Assembly: GCA_038405435.1 (NCBI GenBank)
Contig: JBBYHZ010000007.1
Length of the DNA: 64,000 nucleotides
Source of the DNA: Dryocola clanedunensis_A
GTDB taxonomy: Bacteria; Pseudomonadota; Gammaproteobacteria; Enterobacterales; Enterobacteriaceae
Direction: 5' to 3' (one strand)
The stretch's first letter is position 1; every line of letters begins with the position of its first letter. Below, piece after piece: positions 1 through 8,769 of the stretch. The notes under the pieces were generated by a model that was not told the origin of the DNA, made no database searches, and saw only the letters and a program-made list of their open reading frames with translations. The position numbers and the translations under genes were made by a program.

Positions 1-75
1 ACATGGCTGCCAGTATTGCCTGGCATATACGGAACTAATAGTGAATACTTGATAAAAATTGTTCCGGGTTTAACG

Positions 76-1779
76 ATGCGACTGCTTAATCGACTTAATC
101 AGTACCAGCGGCTGTGGCAGCCCACGGCGGGTGAGCCCGTGCAGGCGACCGTAGCCGAACTGGCCGGACGCTGCTTTTGCAGCGAGCGCCACGTTCGCAC
201 GCTGCTTAACCAGCTGGAGGCAGCAGGCTGGCTTACGTGGCGGGCGCGGTCCGGGCGCGGCAAGCGGGGAGAGCTGACTTTCCTGGTGACGCCAGAAAGC
301 CTGCGATCCAGCATGATGGAAGAGGTGCTGCATAAAGGGCAGCACCAGAACGCGCTCGATCTGGCGCAGATCGCCCCGGAACAGCTTCGCCACCTGCTTC
401 AGCCGTTTCTGGGCGGCCAGTGGCAAAACGACACCCCTACTTTGCGTATTCCATACTATCGTCCCCTCGAACCCCTGCAGCCGGGCTTTATGCCGGGGCG
501 CGCAGAACAGCACCTGGCCGGGCAGGTTTTTTCCGGCCTCACCCGCTTTGTTACCCACAGCACCCTGCCCCAGCCCGATCTTGCTCATCACTGGCAGGTT
601 TCCGACGACGGCCTGAGCTGGCATTTTTTTATTCGGTCGACGCTGCACTGGCACAGCGGCGAGGCGGTAGAAACCTCGCAGCTGCAGCAGCGCCTGCTGA
701 TGCTGTTAACCCTGCCCGCCATGCGCCGCCTGTTCATCAGCGTTAAGACGATCGAGCAGCCCCACGCGCAGTGTCTGCAGTTCGTGCTGCATCGCCCGGA
801 TTACTGGCTGCCGTGGCGGCTGGCGAGCTACTGCAGCCGCCTCTCCCATCCCGACGACGCCCAGCTGGGCTGCGGCGCGTTCCGCATTGCGAGCTTTCAG
901 GAGAGTCTCGTGCGCATTGAAAGCCACGAGAGTTATCACCTGAGCCACCCGCTGCTGAAGGCGATTGAATACTGGATCACGCCCGCGCTTTTTGACACGG
1001 CGCTGGGAACAAGCTGTCGACATCCGGTGCAGATCGCCATTGGCCAGCAGGACGATCTGGTTCACCTGCGTCCGGTCAGCAACAGCATCAGCCTGGGATT
1101 TTGCTATCTGGCCATCAAACAGAACGGCAGCCTGACCCCGCAGCAGGCGAGAATGCTGATGCAGATTGTGCGCAAGCACGAGGTGATTGCTACGCTGCCG
1201 GTGGAAGAGTCTTTGATCACCCCAAGCACCGAGATGATCCCCGGCTGGACCATCCCGGACTGGCAAACCCTCGAAAACGTAGCGCTGCCGCCGAAGCTGA
1301 CGCTGATTTACCATCTGCCGGTGGAGCTGCACGCCATGGCACGGCAGTTAAAACAGCATCTGGCGGCGCTGGGCTGCGAGCTGACGCTGATTTTTCACGA
1401 TGCCAAAAACTGGGCGGACTGCGCGGCGCTGGATGATGCGGATATTCTGATGGGCGACAGGCTGATTGGCGAAGCGCCGGAATACACCCTCGAACAGTGG
1501 CTACGCAGCGATATTCTCTGGCCGCGCCTGCTGTCCGGGGCGCAGTATGCGCGACTTCAGGCTACGCTTGATTCGGTGCAGATCCATCCCGATAACGCGA
1601 CGCGCTATGCCGGCCTGAAAGATGTCTTCAGCTCGCTGATGAAAGAGGCGATCGTGACGCCGCTGTTTAACTACCGCTACCAGATAAGCGCCCCGCCCGG
1701 GGTTAACGGCATTGAACTCAACGCATGGGGTTGGTTCGATTTTACCCAGGCCTGGCTCCCCCCGCCTTCGATGAGCTGA
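76..1779 (+). CDS. ybaE: SgrR-family regulator YbaE
   Basis: Predicted cytoplasmic transcription factor of 567 aa, about the length of E. coli YbaE (566 aa). The first 100 residues form a winged-helix DNA-binding domain (helix-turn-helix near VAELAGRCFCSERHV). From about residue 130 the protein resembles an extracellular solute-binding protein of the peptide-binding type (SBP_bac_5), which in the paralogue SgrR is thought to sense a metabolite; there is no signal peptide. The ATG at 76 matches the family N-terminus MRLLNRLNQYQRLW; an upstream TTG at 16 would only add non-conserved residues. It lies 87 bp before queC on the same strand. The genes it controls and its ligand are unknown. Confidence 0.9.
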   Translation: MRLLNRLNQYQRLWQPTAGEPVQATVAELAGRCFCSERHVRTLLNQLEAAGWLTWRARSGRGKRGELTFLVTPESLRSSMMEEVLHKGQHQNALDLAQIAPEQLRHLLQPFLGGQWQNDTPTLRIPYYRPLEPLQPGFMPGRAEQHLAGQVFSGLTRFVTHSTLPQPDLAHHWQVSDDGLSWHFFIRSTLHWHSGEAVETSQLQQRLLMLLTLPAMRRLFISVKTIEQPHAQCLQFVLHRPDYWLPWRLASYCSRLSHPDDAQLGCGAFRIASFQESLVRIESHESYHLSHPLLKAIEYWITPALFDTALGTSCRHPVQIAIGQQDDLVHLRPVSNSISLGFCYLAIKQNGSLTPQQARMLMQIVRKHEVIATLPVEESLITPSTEMIPGWTIPDWQTLENVALPPKLTLIYHLPVELHAMARQLKQHLAALGCELTLIFHDAKNWADCAALDDADILMGDRLIGEAPEYTLEQWLRSDILWPRLLSGAQYARLQATLDSVQIHPDNATRYAGLKDVFSSLMKEAIVTPLFNYRYQISAPPGVNGIELNAWGWFDFTQAWLPPPSMS

Positions 1780-1866
1780 CGCATCAGCAAAGAAACTGGT
1801 TAGCCACGTTTCAGGGCGTTACCATAGGCGAAACGTAACATTCATTTGGTCATTACAGGATTAGTC

Positions 1867-2562
1867 ATGAAACGTGCAGTTGTCGTTTTCAGCGGTGGAC
1901 AAGACTCCACAACCTGCCTGATTCAGGCGCTACAGCAGTATGATGAAGTTCACTGTGTGACGTTCGACTACGGTCAGCGCCACCGCGCGGAGATCGACGT
2001 CGCCCGTGAACTGGCGCTGAAACTGGGCGCCCGCGCGCATAAGGTGCTGGACGTGACGCTTCTGAATGAACTGGCCGTCAGCAGCCTGACGCGCGACAGC
2101 ATTCCCGTACCCAATTACGACCCGTCGGAAAACGGCATTCCCAGCACCTTCGTGCCGGGCCGCAATATTCTGTTTCTGACCCTGACGGCAATTTATGCGT
2201 ATCAGGTAGAAGCTGAGGCGGTGATTACCGGCGTATGCGAGACCGATTTCTCCGGCTACCCGGACTGCCGTGATGAATTTGTTAAAGCGCTTAACCATGC
2301 GGTCAGCCTGGGCATGGCCCGCGATATCCGGTTTGAAACGCCGCTGATGTGGCTGGATAAAGCGGAGACCTGGGCGCTGGCGGACTACTGGCAGCAGCTG
2401 GACCTGGTACGCCAGGAGACCCTGACCTGCTACAACGGTATCAAGGGCGACGGCTGCGGAGAATGCGCCGCCTGCCACCTGCGCGCCAACGGCCTGAATC
2501 ATTACCTGGCGGATAAGCCGAAGGTGATGGCCGCCATGAAAAAGAAAACCGGTTTGCAATAA
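1867..2562 (+). CDS. queC: 7-cyano-7-deazaguanine synthase QueC
   Basis: Makes preQ0 from 7-carboxy-7-deazaguanine, ammonia and ATP, a step of queuosine (tRNA wobble base) biosynthesis. The 231-aa product has the N-terminal PP-loop SGGQDSTT that binds ATP and a C-terminal cysteine cluster (CYNGIKGDGCGECAAC) that holds zinc. The ATG at 1867 gives the family start MKRAVVVFSGG; an in-frame start 21 bp upstream is not conserved. The later pathway enzymes tgt and queA lie at 39.9-42.1 kb in this window, but not in the same operon. Confidence 0.96.
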   Translation: MKRAVVVFSGGQDSTTCLIQALQQYDEVHCVTFDYGQRHRAEIDVARELALKLGARAHKVLDVTLLNELAVSSLTRDSIPVPNYDPSENGIPSTFVPGRNILFLTLTAIYAYQVEAEAVITGVCETDFSGYPDCRDEFVKALNHAVSLGMARDIRFETPLMWLDKAETWALADYWQQLDLVRQETLTCYNGIKGDGCGECAACHLRANGLNHYLADKPKVMAAMKKKTGLQ

Positions 2563-2597
2563 CCTTCCCGGGCGTGGTGCTCGCCACGCCCTGCCGG

Positions 2598-2996
2598 TCA
2601 CTCCATCATCTGCTCAAGCTTTTCGCGTAGCTCACCTTCAATGGGCAGCGACTTCTGCGTTTTCAGGTCGATGCAGACAAAGGTCAGCAGCGCGTCGGCC
2701 ACGGCCTGGCCTTCTGGCTCCAGAGTCACGACCTGGCTCAGCACGCCGCTTTTGCCGTTTAGCTGCTGCAGGCTGCTGGTAATGTTCAGCACGTCCCCCA
2801 GCACCGCCGGACGGCGGTAGCTGATATTAATATTCACCACGATAAAGGCGATGTTGCGTTCGTTCATCCACTGAAAGCCCGCCGTGCTCTCCAGCCCTTC
2901 CCAGCGGGCCTCCTCAAGAAACTCCAGATAGCGGGCGTTATTCACGTGCTGATAGACATCCATGTGGTAACCACGAACTTTGATTTGTGTTTGCAT
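2598..2996 (-). CDS. fadM: Long-chain acyl-CoA thioesterase III FadM
   Basis: Hot-dog fold thioesterase of 132 aa, exactly the length of E. coli FadM (YbaW). It hydrolyses long-chain acyl-CoA esters, notably intermediates of oleate beta-oxidation. The 4HBT-family active-site region DVYQHVNNARYLEFLEEARW is near residues 13-32. The start at 2996 gives MQTQIKVRGYH; upstream in-frame extension is not conserved. A strong FadR-like operator lies at 3049-3065, agreeing with FadR repression of fadM in E. coli. It converges on queC, with only 35 bp between the stop codons. Confidence 0.94.
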   Translation of the reverse strand: MQTQIKVRGYHMDVYQHVNNARYLEFLEEARWEGLESTAGFQWMNERNIAFIVVNINISYRRPAVLGDVLNITSSLQQLNGKSGVLSQVVTLEPEGQAVADALLTFVCIDLKTQKSLPIEGELREKLEQMME

Positions 2997-3048
2997 AGCG
3001 CGATAACCTTTTAATTTTATTAGGCAGGCAAGATGATCAGGCCACACG

Positions 3049-3065
3049 AACTGGTATGACCTGTC
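3049..3065. promoter_or_regulatory. FadR-type operator upstream of fadM
   Basis: The 17-bp sequence AACTGGTATGACCTGTC matches the FadR operator pattern (core CTGGTnnGACCNG). It lies about 53-69 bp upstream of the fadM start codon. FadR releases such sites when long-chain acyl-CoA accumulates; fadM is a known FadR target in E. coli. The match is by eye. Confidence 0.72.
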
Positions 3066-3115
3066 ATTCAGCGTAGCAAAACTTTGCTACTACGCTAGCC
3101 AGTACGCACTAACCG

Positions 3116-3496
3116 CTAAAGTTTTATACGCCCACGGTTACGCTCCACCAGCGCGCTGCCAATCCCCGGCACCTCCTGCAGCTGATCGGCCTCTTTAAAA
3201 GGGCCGTACTCTTCCCGGTAGCTGACAATCGCCTGCGCCTTTTTCAGCCCCACGCCGTTCAGCGCCTGGGCGAGCTGTTCTGCGCTGGCGGTATTAATAC
3301 TCACTACCCCGTCGTCCGGATCGGCTGCTTTAGCTTCGCTCGCTTTGTCTGAGTGTGGTTTCGGGCTGCTCTTTTCCGCCACGGCGGTAGTTTGCACAAC
3401 CGCGTTACTTTTGGCTGGTGCCGCATGGGCAGGGGTACAGGCTCCGGCACCGGCCAGAACCAGGGTGAGACACAACGCTTTCACTGCTGATTTCAT
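3116..3496 (-). CDS. ybaV: Helix-hairpin-helix protein YbaV (ComEA-like)
   Basis: Small exported protein of 126 aa with an N-terminal signal peptide (hydrophobic stretch ALCLTLVLAGAGA, likely cleaved after PAHA) and a C-terminal ComEA-type helix-hairpin-helix pair (SINTASAEQLAQALNGVGLK and the GPFKEADQLQEVPGIGSA region), a fold that binds DNA backbone. A low-complexity Ala/Lys/Ser linker joins them. Family members are linked to DNA uptake in competent bacteria, but YbaV has no firmly assigned role. It sits between fadM and ppiD with its own intergenic regions. Confidence 0.87.
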   Translation of the reverse strand: MKSAVKALCLTLVLAGAGACTPAHAAPAKSNAVVQTTAVAEKSSPKPHSDKASEAKAADPDDGVVSINTASAEQLAQALNGVGLKKAQAIVSYREEYGPFKEADQLQEVPGIGSALVERNRGRIKL

Positions 3497-3578
3497 GCTA
3501 TTTCCTCCATGTGTTTGATAGCGAAGCCACCATAGCGGGAGAAAAAAGCCTGAACAATTGACGGTTTTAAAATGTGGA

Positions 3579-3602
3579 AAAGGCCGCGAAAGCGGCCTTT
3601 GA
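3579..3602 (-). terminator. Terminator after ppiD
   Basis: Perfect 9-bp stem AAAGGCCGC / GCGGCCTTT with a short loop (3579-3600), 45 bp past the ppiD stop codon. On the minus strand it is followed by a T-rich run (TTTTCC). The same stem is found after the peroxiredoxin gene near 43.66 kb. Confidence 0.75.
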
Positions 3603-3644
3603 TTTTTGCATTCTGTTGCAGTTATCTGCGAGAGACGCCGAAGA

Positions 3645-5519
3645 TTATTGCTGCTGGTCGACCACGTCGCCCATCTTGATCTTCGCTTCTTTGCGCAGGT
3701 TGGTCATCAGCGCTTCGAAAGCGATCTGGGCGTTGTTCTGGGTGATCCCCTGCACCATGGCTTTTTTCTGATCGGCCGGCATGGTCCCCGCTTTCACTTC
3801 ATCCAGCGCCAGCAGCACCACGTTGCCCTGCATGTCGTTAGCCACGCCGTAGCTCGGCTTGTCTTTTGCCGGCAGCGGTAAGGTGAAGGCAGCCTGGCTG
3901 ACAGGATCCCGTCCGGTACGGGTCAGCGTTTTCGCTTCGCCGAAGCTCAGACCTGCGGCTTTCAGCGCGTCCTGGCCTTTACCCTGCTTCAGTTCGTTCA
4001 GCAGCTTGTCGGCGTCGAGCTTAGCCTGCTGTTCCGCTTTCTGACGTTTAACCTGGGCGATAACCTGGTCACGGACTTCAGCCAGTGGCTTGATCGCTTC
4101 AGGTTTATGCTCCGTCACACGCAGAACAAAAGCACGGTCGCCGTCCACGGTGATGATGTCGGAGTTGCTACCCGGCGTACCGTTCTGACCGACCAGACCG
4201 CCGTTGAAGATAGCTTCTGATACCGGCTTGAAGTTCAGCTCTGCTGGCAGATTGTCGTGACCAAACCAGCCTGTTTCAACTGCTTTAACGCCTGCAACCT
4301 GCTCTGCACCTGCCAGAGATTCGTTATCGTTGCTTGCCGCATCGCTCACTTTCTGCTGCAGCGCGTAGTAGGCATCCAGCGCTTTTTCCTGCTTCACTTT
4401 GTCGGCAATCGCGTCATGCACTTCAGAAAGCGGCTTGGTTTTCGCGGGCTGGACATCGTCCAGGCGCACAACCAGGAAACCTACGGAAGATTTGATCACG
4501 CCAGACAGCTGGCCTTTCTCTTTCAGAGCGGCATTTTTCAGTTCGTCAGGCGTGGTGCCCGGCTCGAGCCAGCCCATATCGCCGCCGTTACGGGCAGAGA
4601 TAATGTCAGCCGACTTCGCTTTTGCCAGAGCGGCGAAATCGCCACCTTTGTTCAGCTCGTCCAGAACCGCTTTCGCTTCCGCTTCTGTCTTAGTCTGAAT
4701 CACGCTGTAGCGGCTACGCTGCGGCTGGGTGTACTCATCCTGATGCTGGTCATAATAGGACTGCACTTCGGCATCCGTTGCGGTTTCCGGCATCGAGGCG
4801 GCATCCAGCTTGATGTAGCTGACCTTGAACTGCTCAGGCGCCACAAAGCGGCTTTTGTTTTGCTCGTAGCTGGCGTTGACTTCCTGCTCGGAAGCCGTCT
4901 GCTTCGCAGCCAGCGCTGTGACATCAATGGTCGCTTCACGCACCAGACGCTCCTGAGACACCAGGGCCGCCAGTTCGTCGGTTTCGCCATTGAGCATAAA
5001 GTCGGTGCCTACCAGCGCGTTAATGAGCTGCTGGGTGGTCAGCTGGTTACGCAGCGCCTGCGCATACTGATCGGCTGACATCCCCATATTGCCGATGATG
5101 GCGATATAGCGTGCGTTATCGAATTTGCCGTTATTCTGGAAGGCAGGCTCTTTGAAAATCGCCTGTTTGATTTGTTCGTCGCTGATGCCCAGGCCAAGGT
5201 GTCTGGCATACTGATCCATCAATGCTTCGTCGATCATGCGGGAGAGCACCTGCTGGCGCATCTGCTTCATGTAGCCTTCGCTGGAAGCCAGCTCGGAGAA
5301 CTGATCACCCAATTGCTGCTGCTGGCGGTTACGCTCGCTGGCTACTGCATTTTCGAACTGCCCACGACCAATCTCCTGGCCATTAACTTTTGCGGCATAA
5401 TTAGCGTTACCGCCAATCAGGTAGTTACCCACGCCAGTCAAAATGAATGACACGATAATCAGACCCAGAATGATCTTGAGCACGACGTGGTTTGCCGCCG
5501 CGCGTAAATTGTCCATCAT
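3645..5519 (-). CDS. ppiD: Periplasmic folding chaperone PpiD
   Basis: Inner-membrane-anchored periplasmic chaperone of 624 aa (E. coli 623) that acts on proteins leaving the SecYEG translocon. One N-terminal transmembrane helix (residues about 14-36, VVLKIILGLIIVSFILTGVG) anchors it; the rest is periplasmic. A SurA-like chaperone region precedes a parvulin-type domain near residues 265-360 (GGDMGWLEPG region) which in E. coli PpiD lacks clear prolyl isomerase activity. It lies downstream of hupB on the same strand, with a terminator in between. Start MMDNLRAAANHVVLK agrees with the family. Confidence 0.96.
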   Translation of the reverse strand: MMDNLRAAANHVVLKIILGLIIVSFILTGVGNYLIGGNANYAAKVNGQEIGRGQFENAVASERNRQQQQLGDQFSELASSEGYMKQMRQQVLSRMIDEALMDQYARHLGLGISDEQIKQAIFKEPAFQNNGKFDNARYIAIIGNMGMSADQYAQALRNQLTTQQLINALVGTDFMLNGETDELAALVSQERLVREATIDVTALAAKQTASEQEVNASYEQNKSRFVAPEQFKVSYIKLDAASMPETATDAEVQSYYDQHQDEYTQPQRSRYSVIQTKTEAEAKAVLDELNKGGDFAALAKAKSADIISARNGGDMGWLEPGTTPDELKNAALKEKGQLSGVIKSSVGFLVVRLDDVQPAKTKPLSEVHDAIADKVKQEKALDAYYALQQKVSDAASNDNESLAGAEQVAGVKAVETGWFGHDNLPAELNFKPVSEAIFNGGLVGQNGTPGSNSDIITVDGDRAFVLRVTEHKPEAIKPLAEVRDQVIAQVKRQKAEQQAKLDADKLLNELKQGKGQDALKAAGLSFGEAKTLTRTGRDPVSQAAFTLPLPAKDKPSYGVANDMQGNVVLLALDEVKAGTMPADQKKAMVQGITQNNAQIAFEALMTNLRKEAKIKMGDVVDQQQ

Positions 5520-5680
5520 GGTGATACAACACTCCGCTGTAGTGTAATTGGTAAACCCTGCGCAGATGCCAGTGCATCCTTGCGAACGCGCTAAGCTCCG
5601 CCGCTGCGCATAAGAGGGCTATTGTGACAAGAATCCCGCCCCAAATCATCAAGCAAGCGTAAAATTAAGCCTGATAAAAC

Positions 5681-5706
5681 AAAAAAGGCACATCTGATGA
5701 TGCGCC
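5681..5706 (-). terminator. Terminator after hupB
   Basis: Read on the minus strand: GGCGCATC, ATCA loop, GATGTGCC, then a run of six T. It lies 40 bp past the hupB stop codon and ends that transcript before ppiD. Confidence 0.8.
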
Positions 5707-5746
5707 CCTGACAAAGCTTTACGGTTAAGTTAACAGATAGCTAAAC

Positions 5747-6019
5747 TTAGTTTACCGCGTCTTTCAGCGCTTTACCCGCACGGAACCCTGGGACTTTCGC
5801 TGCAGCAATGGTGATCTCTTTACCGGTCTGAGGGTTACGGCCTGTACGGGCTGCACGCTCTTTAACCGCGAAAGTACCAAAGCCAACCAGTGCTACTTCT
5901 TCTCCGGATTGCAGAGTTTCAGTAACAGAGGCGATAACAGCATCCAACGCACGTCCGGCCGCAGCTTTAGAAATATCAGCACCTGCGGCAATTTTGTCTA
6001 TCAGTTGAGATTTATTCAC
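5747..6019 (-). CDS. hupB: DNA-binding protein HU-beta
   Basis: Nucleoid-associated protein of 90 aa that bends and compacts DNA as a homodimer or as HU-alpha/beta. The bacterial HU/IHF fold is visible over the full length, including the DNA-binding arm region GRNPQTGKEITIAAAKVPGF (residues about 61-80). The start is GTG at 6019 (V/MNKSQLIDKIA), as in E. coli hupB; the in-frame ATG further upstream would add a non-conserved 32-residue tail. It lies immediately downstream of lon, with a terminator between, so it uses its own promoter. Confidence 0.97.
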   Translation of the reverse strand: MNKSQLIDKIAAGADISKAAAGRALDAVIASVTETLQSGEEVALVGFGTFAVKERAARTGRNPQTGKEITIAAAKVPGFRAGKALKDAVN

Positions 6020-6160
6020 TCTTCTCTTCCTCTCGTTATTATTTATATCGTACCCATACCCATCCAGGCACGACCGCGCAGCAGTTATATCAGGCCTGCC
6101 ATGCCCGCACAACATCCGTTGTACGAGGCGGACTTAGCCAGCAGTCTAACTTAGCGAGAC

Positions 6161-6196
6161 AAAAAAAAGCTGGCAAGTGAGAATTCACTTACCAGC
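6161..6196 (-). terminator. Terminator after lon
   Basis: Twelve-base stem GCTGGTAAGTGA / TCACTTGCCAGC with a short ATTC loop, followed on the minus strand by eight T. It lies 34 bp past the lon stop codon. Confidence 0.88.
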
Positions 6197-6229
6197 CCGG
6201 TTTTTCTTAACTGTATTTGCGTCAGGTCA

Positions 6230-8584
6230 CTATTTTGCGGTTACAACCTGCATTCCGTAGGGTTCATTCTGCAGGGCAAGTGCCAGAACTTCCTCAATAC
6301 GCTTAACAGGGTGAATATCCAGATCGGCAATCACGTTGTCCGGAATCTCTTCCAGATCGCGTTTGTTTTCATCCGGGATCAGCACCGTTTTAATGCCGCC
6401 GCGGTGAGCTGCCAGCAGTTTTTCTTTCAAACCACCGATTGGCAGAACCTGGCCACGCAGCGTGATCTCGCCGGTCATTGCGACATCTGCACGTACCGGA
6501 TTACCTGTCAGACAGGAAACCAGCGCCGTACACATGGCGATACCCGCGCTTGGGCCGTCTTTCGGCGTAGCACCTTCCGGTACGTGAACGTGAATATCAC
6601 GCTTCTCGTAGAAGTCGCCATTGATGCCCAGTTTTTCAGCCCGTGCGCGAACAACGGTCAGCGCTGCCTGGATAGACTCCTGCATAACTTCACCGAGTGA
6701 CCCGGTATAAGTCAGCTTGCCTTTGCCCGGCACGCAGGCGGTTTCGATGGTCAGCAGATCGCCGCCAACTTCCGTCCACGCAAGACCTGTGACCTGCCCA
6801 ACGCGGTTCTCGCTGTCTGCACGACCATAGTCAAAGCGCTGTACCCCAAGGAAGTCCTTCAGGTTGTCGCCGTCGATGGTGATGTGCTTAAGCGTTTTAT
6901 CCAGCAGCAGCTGTTTGACCGCTTTACGGCACAGCTTGGAGATTTCACGCTCCAGGCTACGCACGCCCGCTTCACGGGTGTAATAACGGATGATGCCGGA
7001 AATCGCGCTGTCTTCAACCGTCAGCTCGCCTTTTTTCAGGGCGTTACGCTCGATCTGCTTCGGCAGCAGGTGCTGTTTGGCGATGTTCAGCTTTTCGTCT
7101 TCGGTATAGCCGGACAGACGAATCACTTCCATACGGTCCAGCAGCGGCGCCGGAATATTCATGGAGTTAGAGGTCGCAACAAACATCACGTCGCTGAGAT
7201 CGTAGTCCACTTCCAGGTAGTGATCGTTAAAGGCCACGTTCTGCTCTGGATCAAGCACTTCGAGAAGCGCCGACGCCGGATCGCCACGCATGTCGGAAGA
7301 CATTTTGTCGATCTCATCAAGCAGGAACAGCGGGTTTTTAACGCCAACTTTCGCCATTTTCTGAATAAGCTTGCCCGGCATCGAACCAATATAGGTACGA
7401 CGGTGGCCGCGAATTTCAGCTTCATCGCGCACGCCGCCGAGCGCCATACGGATGTATTTACGCCCTGTCGCTCTCGCGATGGACTGGCCGAGGGAGGTTT
7501 TACCCACGCCCGGAGGCCCGACCAGGCACAGAATTGGCCCTTTGAGCTTGTTCACGCGGCTCTGTACTGCGAGGTATTCAAGGATACGATCCTTTACTCG
7601 CTCCAGACCATAATGGTCGGTATCCAGCACTTCCTGAGCCTGACGCAGGTCTTTTTTAACCTTGCTGCGCGCGTTCCACGGTACCTGCACCATCCAGTCG
7701 ATGTAGCCACGGACTACGGTTGCTTCCGCAGACATTGGCGACATCATTTTCAGCTTTTGCAGCTCCGCTTCGGTCTTTTCACGCGCTTCTTTCGGCATTT
7801 TAGCCGCGTCGATTTTGCGTTTCAGCGCCTCGTTTTCATCCGGCGCGTCGTCCATTTCGCCGAGCTCTTTCTGAATGGCTTTCATTTGCTCGTTCAGATA
7901 GTACTCGCGCTGGCTCTTTTCCATCTGCTTTTTAACGCGGTTGCGAATGCGTTTCTCAACCTGCAGCAGATCGATTTCGGATTCCATCATCGCCATCAGG
8001 TATTCAAGACGTTCGTTAATATCGGACATCTCGAGTACCGACTGCTTGTCCGTTAGTTTCAACGGCATATGCGCGGCAATGGTGTCTGCCAGACGTGCAG
8101 GATCATCGATGCTATTCAGCGATGTCAGCACTTCCGGCGGGATTTTTTTGTTCAGTTTGATGTAGCCTTCAAACTGATTAATAGCTGTGCGTACCAGGAC
8201 TTCCTGCTCGCGCTCTTCAATAACCGGCGAGTCGAGGTATTCCGCCTGGGCGGCGAAGTGGTCGCCGTTGTCGGAAAGCGTAGTAATACGCGCGCGCTGT
8301 AAGCCTTCCACCAGCACTTTTACCGTGCCGTCCGGCAGCTTCAGCATCTGCAAAATAGACGCAACGGTACCTACTGAGAACAGGTCGTTAACACCCGGCT
8401 CATCCGTCGAGGCCTCTTTTTGCGCCACCAGCATGATTTTTTTATCGTTGTCCATGGCCGCTTCCAGGCAGCGAATAGACTTTTCACGCCCAACAAACAG
8501 TGGAATGACCATGTGCGGATAAACCACCACATCGCGCAAAGGCAATACGGGGATTTCAATGCGTTCAGAACGCTCAGGATTCAT
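6230..8584 (-). CDS. lon: ATP-dependent protease Lon
   Basis: Hexameric cytoplasmic AAA+ serine protease that removes misfolded proteins and regulators. At 784 aa it is the same length as E. coli Lon. The N-terminal substrate-binding domain (to about residue 300) is followed by the ATPase module with Walker A GPPGVGKTS (near 356) and Walker B LFLLDEIDK, and the C-terminal protease domain with PKDGPSAGIAM, which carries the catalytic Ser679. The ATG at 8584 gives MNPERSERIEIPVLPLRD; the open frame extends upstream but is not conserved. A sigma-32 promoter is visible at 8667-8695. It lies downstream of clpX, separated by a terminator. Confidence 0.98.
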   Translation of the reverse strand: MNPERSERIEIPVLPLRDVVVYPHMVIPLFVGREKSIRCLEAAMDNDKKIMLVAQKEASTDEPGVNDLFSVGTVASILQMLKLPDGTVKVLVEGLQRARITTLSDNGDHFAAQAEYLDSPVIEEREQEVLVRTAINQFEGYIKLNKKIPPEVLTSLNSIDDPARLADTIAAHMPLKLTDKQSVLEMSDINERLEYLMAMMESEIDLLQVEKRIRNRVKKQMEKSQREYYLNEQMKAIQKELGEMDDAPDENEALKRKIDAAKMPKEAREKTEAELQKLKMMSPMSAEATVVRGYIDWMVQVPWNARSKVKKDLRQAQEVLDTDHYGLERVKDRILEYLAVQSRVNKLKGPILCLVGPPGVGKTSLGQSIARATGRKYIRMALGGVRDEAEIRGHRRTYIGSMPGKLIQKMAKVGVKNPLFLLDEIDKMSSDMRGDPASALLEVLDPEQNVAFNDHYLEVDYDLSDVMFVATSNSMNIPAPLLDRMEVIRLSGYTEDEKLNIAKQHLLPKQIERNALKKGELTVEDSAISGIIRYYTREAGVRSLEREISKLCRKAVKQLLLDKTLKHITIDGDNLKDFLGVQRFDYGRADSENRVGQVTGLAWTEVGGDLLTIETACVPGKGKLTYTGSLGEVMQESIQAALTVVRARAEKLGINGDFYEKRDIHVHVPEGATPKDGPSAGIAMCTALVSCLTGNPVRADVAMTGEITLRGQVLPIGGLKEKLLAAHRGGIKTVLIPDENKRDLEEIPDNVIADLDIHPVKRIEEVLALALQNEPYGMQVVTAK

Positions 8585-8666
8585 AGAGCTCTCTCTTAGT
8601 TTAATTTCCGCCAGGTGATGGGGCGATGCCTCCGCTCTTATGGCATCGACCTGCAAGTAAGTCAGT

Positions 8667-8695
8667 ATATGGGGATGTTTCCCGGGCATTCAATG
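8667..8695 (-). promoter_or_regulatory. Sigma-32 heat-shock promoter of lon
   Basis: On the minus strand: -35 region CATTGAA, 14-base spacer, then CCCCATAT, matching the sigma-32 consensus CTTGAA-N13-17-CCCCATnT. It lies about 85-110 bp upstream of the lon start codon, as in E. coli. Confidence 0.85.
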
Positions 8696-8714
8696 CCGGA
8701 ATCGCAGGAAAAAT

Positions 8715-8742
8715 AAAAGGGGGATAAAAATCCCCCTTTTTA
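8715..8742 (-). terminator. Terminator after clpX
   Basis: Stem AAGGGGGAT / ATCCCCCTT around a short A-rich loop, with T-rich sequence on both flanks, 28 bp past the clpX stop codon. It separates clpX from lon. Confidence 0.82.
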
Positions 8743-8769
8743 TACTAACTGACTGGTTATTTTGGCGAA

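Noticed and set aside
6884..8056. Long plus-strand open frame of 390 codons opposite lon, and similar ones opposite clpX (8788-10020) and tig (11122-12405)
   Set aside because: These lie antisense to highly conserved, highly expressed genes, have unusual composition (rich in Phe, His, Arg), no known domains, and arise from codon bias in the sense gene.
8585..8769. A possible small RNA between clpX and lon
   Set aside because: A small RNA (sraA) has been reported in the E. coli clpX-lon gap, but here I see only the clpX terminator and the lon promoter and leader; nothing in the sequence supports a separate transcript.
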